From the NCBI GenBank assembly GCA_037962975.1, contig CM075672.1:58970501-59034500 (forward strand): 64,000 nt of DNA, written 5' to 3'. The first letter of the stretch is position 1. Each line of letters opens with the position of its first letter. Below the pieces are notes generated by a model. It saw only the letters and a program-made list of their open reading frames with translations, was not told where the DNA came from and ran no database searches. Origin of the DNA: Clitoria ternatea. Lineage: Eukaryota > Streptophyta > Magnoliopsida > Fabales > Fabaceae. Made by a program: the position numbers and the translations under genes. Below are positions 58,227 to 64,000 of the stretch, one piece after another.

Positions 58227-60057
58227 CACATAAAGTAAACCCTACAACTACTTATCTTCACCCATAAACTCATCGTTCGACCATGGAGATGTAGGTAGGT
58301 TGGAGGTAGTCACCAGCTGAGATGGATCTGGAGGAGTGGTGGGTCGCTGACCTGACAGACTGGCTGATGCCTACGACTGGCGTAAGTCTCATCGGCCTCC
58401 GCCAAGAGACCCTGGGATGCTGTTGACATGTCTAGGTAATCTTTAGTCTCACCATAAATGTAACTCCTATAGATGTGGTAGAGAAAGCCCTAAGATCGAC
58501 CCCACTGTCGTCTCACCAAATATCTCTCCATCGGGGTCAGTACTAATACCCCCTTTCGCATAGGGATGTCCTCTAATCTGCCTGTCACCTAAACTGCAAG
58601 GGGAACGACTGGTGGAAGTTGTGGAGGCAGGGCAGGTAGTGCAGTATGATCTACAAGATCCATCGACATATCCTCAAGCGGAAACTCCTATGGATCCTCC
58701 TCATATTTCTCCTCGACGGGGAGAGGGACATACTCCGGAGTCGGCTCTCTTAGTGCTACTCCCACTAGCTGGTCCAACTGGAATCTCTGCCAGCTGAATA
58801 GAGGGTGGAACCATAGGTGGAACAGGCAGGGGATGAAAGCTGAAGGGGTCTGCCTCCAAGACTACATCCCTACCCGACAACTCCTTGAGCTTCTCCACAC
58901 TCAAAGGATACGGTGGATCGTCGTAACGTCTGATTGAGCTCTCTATGGCCTCTACGTCCTGGTCATAGGGTCTTTCTACTCTGGCTGAGGTGGAAAAGGT
59001 ACATCAGCTAGAGTGTCCTCAGGGATCACAGGCAGATGGTTGGGACCTGCCTGGTCCTCCTGGCGTAGTGATCTCCTTGTATGATACGCGTGCCTAGCTG
59101 AAGGTCTGGAATAAATAGCTATAAAGGTGAGTCTCTGCCTCCAAATAATCAGGGAGTGTCATCTTTGACGCTCGCCCCACACAAATCAATCAATTTTAAT
59201 CATCCCTTCCGACTCTCTTTGGGATCCCTAGTGTGTATTCTAAGTCATCTCACTACACTTGGTCCTATCGTACCGTTTCTATTCCTCATTAGACCCCTCG
59301 AATCACTAAGGTTCATATAATCACAATTAAGTCACAAGTAGTCACAATCTTAATATAAAGATGCAATGCATGGACTTCAAGTCTTCACTAATATATTAAC
59401 TGGTATGATGCATAAACCCCATCAATCACAACACCATCTATCAAGTCCCGCCTTATTCTCCTGTCCACTAGAGTGACTGGAGCTCGCCTCGACCTGTTTT
59501 TCACAAAGGGTAAGGACTCCCAGTCCCATAAATAAGGATCCAAACATATCTCATCAGAACAGGCACTACACGGCCATAGAAACCCCGTCTCTTGTTGAAG
59601 TACATCAGCGTTTGCCATGAGCTATCAGATGTCTAACGCGAATCTGAGCCATTGAATGTCCGTCTCTGATATACTTCCAAGACCTCCTTCAAGGGATCGA
59701 GACGCCTACTGTTTCTCCAGTGTACCCATTATTGTATGCTCTAGGGAGTTACTCAAACATCTACCCTTATCCTCCAAGTATGATGCATGGATGAATTATT
59801 CATTTATGACTGGTTAGTTTTCGGCAGGGTTCCTTTAATGACTCCATTTCATTTCTAATATCGGTTACTTTTCTTTTGTTAAATGTCGTTTAATTTCTTC
59901 CTCTCCTTAGTGAAAGTTTTCAATAAATTTTCTCGACTTTTAGAAAAGAAATGGGGTTCCACAATTTCCAGAAATCATAGGGTATTCCAGTGCTACGGTG
60001 CCCATCAATCATAGTAGGATCCACATTCATGCACTTTCAAAGTCAATCACTTTGGAA
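58227..60057 (-). other. Decayed Tekay-type remnant
   Basis: The minus strand of 58240-58960 looks like former coding sequence, with a proline- and glutamate-rich bias and many stops, but I do not recognise it. From about 59100 to 59560 it resembles the X right LTR at 24830-25370 in order and wording (GGTGAG, CAATCAG, AAGGACTC). It has a hairpin GGACT-CCC-AGTCC at 59514. Confidence 0.45.
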
Positions 60058-60429
60058 TGTAACACCCTGAAAATATGGGTAAATTTGTCACGATTTTAAA
60101 ATAATGATAAGTAGGAGTAACTCTCTATATTTATATAATACCAAGTAATTACCCCGGATCATTTAATAACCTATCTCATATATGAAGATATGAATAGGTA
60201 TCAGAGCGCTCCTTGGACGATCGGACTCGAGACCGTCACAAGGGAAAAGCGAAAGATGTAATTAAATTTAAAAGTTATTAAAATATATACAAAAAAAGGA
60301 TGAAAGATGCCTAATCACTTTGTTAAACATTAGAAATATAATTTCAAAATAATAATATCATTTCCATGACATAAGAGTCCCAAAACAAGCAAAAAAATAG
60401 AACAAAGAAGCAAAATTGAGAAAACTGGA

Positions 60430-60830
60430 TTCAGGGGAAGCGAGATCCATAGGGGTTGCTTGGGCGAGGCAAGCGAGCGTGAGTGAAAACGCTCTAGAAC
60501 CAAAATCAGGCTCACTTGCTTGAGCGAGTGCAACACCAAAGACCATTTGCTTGAGCGAAAATGGTCCAGAACCATTCTGCCTTAATTTAGCTCAAGCGAG
60601 GCGAAGCACTCCTGAGAAAATTGCCTCCAGAAGCACATACATAATACATAATCATCTCGCTTGGGCAAGATACCAGTTTGCCTGAGTGAATCTCGCCCAG
60701 AAAGGATTTTACACAGCTCTCGCTTGAGCGAAGGTGAGCCCGGTCGAACGAGAAACGTCCAGAATGCATACACCAAGTACAGGGGTCGTCTCGCTTGAGC
60801 GAGAGCCACTCTCGCTTGAGTGAGATTACC
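60430..60830. repeat. CGCTTGAGCGA palindrome array in E6 LTR
   Basis: About ten copies of TCGCTTGAGCGA, GCTCAAGCGAG and variants within 400 bp. Confidence 0.85.
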
Positions 60831-61843
60831 AGACCATGTGCAGAAATAGGTAAAATCTCACAACTTCACATACCAAAACCCATACTAAGCAAAATCGATC
60901 AAATTCAACACATCACATACATCATCTTAGGTATTTAAAACTTATTCCAAGTAATCATACTCAATGATCTCTATTCTAACTCATGAATCACGTCATAATT
61001 AGGCCTATCACCTTATATACTTTATAAAACTAAGATTCTCACATAATCCTTCATTCATTCATCAAAATTAGAAGTAATTCACATTGTATTTATCATTCAT
61101 ACATTGGCAAGGTCACTAATGGAAATAAGCCATACACACAAGGGTCTTATTTTCTTACATGACCTCCAAAATCATCATTTATCATATCTAATTACAAAAT
61201 TGAGCATATGTACACCATATACTCTACAAAATGATCATATGCCAGCCAAGGCTCACCCACTTTCCTTCCACATTTACCTTCATCAATACTCGACCTCCAA
61301 AAGAGTAGGATTCACATCACACCTACATCAAACTTAAAAATGGAAACTAGGAGGTGAGTAACATAATCCAAATGTATCAAAGTCATACATTATGATGATA
61401 CCCAAACATGATCACATATAATACATTTCACAAGAACATCATAGTTTCATTCATAGCAACATGTTACATACTCAAGAAATACATCCACAACACACATGTT
61501 CAAATTATTTGTATTCTCAATAACATCATCATACACGTAATGTTAGTACCATATTTCTTCCCTCTTATATCTCAATCATCTGTCATCACCACGGACTTTC
61601 AACTAGGCATATCACTGGCTATATGCAAATGATCTTATAGCTAATGCATATACGCAAAGGAATTATTATCAAATGCGGATCCAATTGTGGGAAACAACAA
61701 CATACTAAATGTGGGACAAGAATAGGTGTGCTACTATGCCCCTACTGCAGTAGAAAAATTATATACACATATACCTTAATCCATGCATGCTCAACCGCAT
61801 ACTTTTACTGGTACCAAACTGTTGTAACCCATTTGTAGCACTA

Positions 61844-62091
61844 GTCACCCCGTGACATGCGGATCAATAACATGGCCTTACTTGCTAAAGTGCTATAGGC
61901 CCCTCCCGAACACACATCGAGAGACGTGTCCCGTCGGACACCAAGGTAACTTGCTCATCACAGAGTCGCCCGCCCACTGGGCCTGCCACATAGGGTGCCT
62001 CGTCACCAAACTATGGACAGCTTTGTGATTCCCAGAACCGCTAGGGAAATAAAATAAGATACCCGTGCACCGGGTCGCCCTCCCACTGGGC
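61844..62091. repeat. E6 hairpin cluster
   Basis: GTCAC-CCC-GTGAC at 61844, GTGTCC-CGTC-GGACAC at 61926, GCCC-ACT-GGGC at 61972, GGTG-CCTCGT-CACC at 61994, ACCCG-TGCAC-CGGGT at 62061 and CCC-ACT-GGG at 62082. Only the ACT loop recurs. Confidence 0.75.
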
Positions 62092-63712
62092 TCGCCTAGT
62101 GGAACCCCTAACATTCCACGTAGACAGCATATGATATGCCATGGATACAAATGCCAATCAATGCATTCTCACTCTTTGCATCCTATCATCCTTTATGAAT
62201 TCACACATCATGGGATGTTCAACAATACATCAATTAATACAACCATGGACATCAAGCCATTCACAACAATTCTCATCAATATGAGTCAAGTTTCATCACA
62301 AACAACATCCCCAAAACACATGCCATATAACATCAATTACTCTAAATGCATTTCAATCATATATTCATCAAATCATCCATTCAAGCCAAATTAATAATAC
62401 ACAATTAGATACATACATCACTAATGGATGAAATCATGCATTTAGAATAGTTACCCCCTCCTACCTCAAGAGAAGTAGTAGTCAACCCGGTTTGACGGTT
62501 CCGCCTCGTCGGTGGGGTTATTTCCTACATTGCACAATATACCATACAATCATTTTCTATTCAATCACCAAGACTAAATGTTCATATTCATTTACTTGGT
62601 GTTTATATCACTTTAAATTCTTTAAACCTCATTTATTTCATTAATTCCACCACAACCACCATGGGTTAGGTGTCCAAATTCATTATTATGCATTATTAAT
62701 ATCAAACCCATTATTAGGTTCCCACACAAATGGTTCCCAACAACCATTATTAATCACCAAACTTCATTAATGGCCATCCACCATTTATGATACCACTTCA
62801 CCTCATTAATAACATTTATCTAAAACAATAGATGTTTTATTACACATATTCCATATTTTCCCCAAATCTTAGGGTTAGGGTTTCTCTAAAATCCAACAAC
62901 ATTCATAAATGCATCATTACTCTTTATCACCTTCCAATCATATATTCTTCTACCTCATTTATTTCATTCAAGGCTTGTATTTATGACAACCCATCTTAGT
63001 GTTTACATATTTATGGCTTCTCCAAGCAACCCACATACGTTAAATGATCTCCTAACACCAAAAACTCATAACTAAAGGTTCTTACTCTTGAGAAATAGCA
63101 AAAATCTTACCTCAAGTTAATAAAAGAGAGAACCTTCAAGGGAGAGGGAGTGCTGCACAAAAATAAGAAGAAGAAGGGATAGGGAACTTCAATCTCCAAG
63201 CCTTCTTTAAGCTCTCCACCCAAAATGAAAATGGAGGAAGAATGGGTCACACCTTTCCTAGGGTTTAGGAAGGAAAAGAGATAAAGAGAATAGGAGAAGG
63301 AGAAGGTGAATGTTTAGTATTTTAGAGGAAGAAGTAACGTGAATTGCCAAAGGAGAAGAGGTTTAGTGTTTTAATTTTTTACCCTCCATTAAAATCTCAT
63401 CGTTTTATGACAAACAGGATCTCTGTTCGGGCTCAATACTTTATCTAAAAATTATTCCGAATACATATTCGGACTCCCAATAATATTCTTAACAGTCCTG
63501 ACCAATATCGTCCAAATCAGAGATACTTGATCCGGTACTCATATTCTAATCGGGCTTAATTTCAGCTTATTTGGTTCCAATAAATTATAAATAATCCTCG
63601 AGGTCGAAATTTAATTATTTTCAATATCTTAGGATATTTATTAATCCCACATATAAGTATTCAACATTTACTCTCCTCATTTAATTATTTATATAAAATC
63701 TGAGATGTTATA

Positions 63713-63751
63713 ATCCACCCCACCAAAAAGAAAATTTCGTCCCCGAAATTT
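63713..63751 (-). promoter_or_regulatory. E6 polypurine tract and stem-loop
   Basis: Sense TTGGTGGGGTGGAT abuts the LTR. AAATTTCG-TCCC-CGAAATTT (63732-63751) is a perfect 8-bp stem with sense loop GGGA. Here it lies in an open frame as N-F-G-D-E-I. Confidence 0.85.
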
Positions 63752-64000
63752 AACATACCAGATTCGAACCAATCGGGGTATCGCTCCCTTATATCATCCT
63801 CACGTTCCCATGTGAACACCTCCACATTTCCATGCTTCCAAGCGACTTTTACCAAAGGTAGCAACTTGTTTCGTAGTTTCTTCACGGAATGCTCGACAAT
63901 GCGAATAGCAACTTGAAACTTAGAATCTCATAAGGTCCAATAAACTTAGGACTTAATTTCTTGCTCTTCAAGGCTCTTCCAATACCCTTATCTGTTGATA
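63746..64000 (-). pseudogene. E6 pol C terminus with chromodomain
   Basis: The sense order is ALKSKKLSPKFIGPYEIL (GPY/F module, near 63940), a frame break, then VEHSVKKLRNKLLPLVKVAW, the VEVFTWEREDDIRERYPDWF chromodomain and NFGDEI. The linker that normally separates GPY/F from the chromodomain is missing, so a deletion of probably over 100 bp lies near 63910-63935. Confidence 0.85.

Larger units (their letters stand above)
60058..63712 (-). repeat. E6 3' LTR
   Basis: Begins TGTAACACCCTG, ends TGTTATA. CGCTTGAGCG array at 60430-60830. A hairpin cluster lies at 61844-62091. I could not place a TATA box with confidence. Confidence 0.88.
60058..64000 (-). mobile_element. E6: Tekay-type element, cut by the window edge
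   Basis: A 3655-bp LTR, then polypurine tract, stem-loop and pol C terminus on the minus strand. The rest lies outside the window. A small internal deletion in pol suggests it is inactive. Confidence 0.88.

Noticed and set aside
58240..58960. A host gene in the P/E-rich minus-strand stretch
   Set aside because: Many stops and frame changes, no recognised domain, and it sits beside LTR-like sequence; described only as a remnant.

Overview
This window is a stack of nested LTR retrotransposons from a plant nuclear genome. I think the host is a dicot, probably a legume: the Athila- and Tekay-type elements, initiator-methionine and Asp-type primer sites and CGCTTGAGCGA-rich LTRs remind me of legume repeats, but that rests on family recognition, not on a search. 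I see no intact host gene, tRNA, rRNA or CRISPR. The only host-gene trace is a short decayed piece of a PQT3/RBBP6-like E3 ubiquitin ligase near the left edge.

Layout. E1 (733-11883) is a complete but inactivated Ty3/gypsy chromovirus of Tekay type, with target duplication ATTAT. Next comes an old Tekay-type element, X. Its left LTR (11990-12654 and 22639-24282) is split by E2. Its interior is reduced to 225 bp, and its right LTR (24508-28666) is cut by E3. E2 (12655-22633, duplication GTGTA) is an Athila-clade element with gag and pol but no env-like gene. E3 (28667 to about 56213) is a right-truncated Athila-clade element with an env-like gene and part of integrase. It is itself split by two related elements without coding capacity: E4 (30250-40000, duplication GCTTG) and E5 (45013-55460, duplication CTTGC). 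Then follow a solo LTR (56407-58221, duplication ATATA), a decayed Tekay-type remnant (58227-60057), and E6 (60058 to the window end), a Tekay-type LTR followed by a chromodomain fragment. All elements except the solo LTR read on the minus strand.

How the parts work. E1 and E2 once encoded Gag, protease, reverse transcriptase/RNase H and integrase. Both are now broken by stop codons, most of them one C-to-T or G-to-A change from a sense codon, and by single-base deletions. E4 and E5 encode nothing recognisable but keep LTR ends, a TATA box, a primer-binding site and a polypurine tract, so they must have been mobilised in trans.

Most interesting signals. (1) Clusters of mini-hairpins in the Tekay-type elements keep the loop constant while the stems differ: T-CYC-A cores in the E5 LTRs, T-CCA-A cores in E4 and E5 interiors, CGACTT loops in the E1 LTRs. 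This is the pattern expected of RNA stem-loops recognised by their loop, for example packaging signals. (2) A short stem-loop with a GGGA or AGGA sense-strand loop lies by the polypurine tract of the Tekay-type elements and just upstream of purine tracts in both Athila-type elements. Its stems covary, it falls in different reading frames in E1 and E6, and it survives in E4/E5, which have no genes. (3) Unrelated LTRs carry arrays of short palindromes (TGAATCGATTCA, CGCTTGAGCG). They lie just upstream of the TATA box in the Athila-type and solo LTRs, but downstream of it in Tekay-type LTRs.
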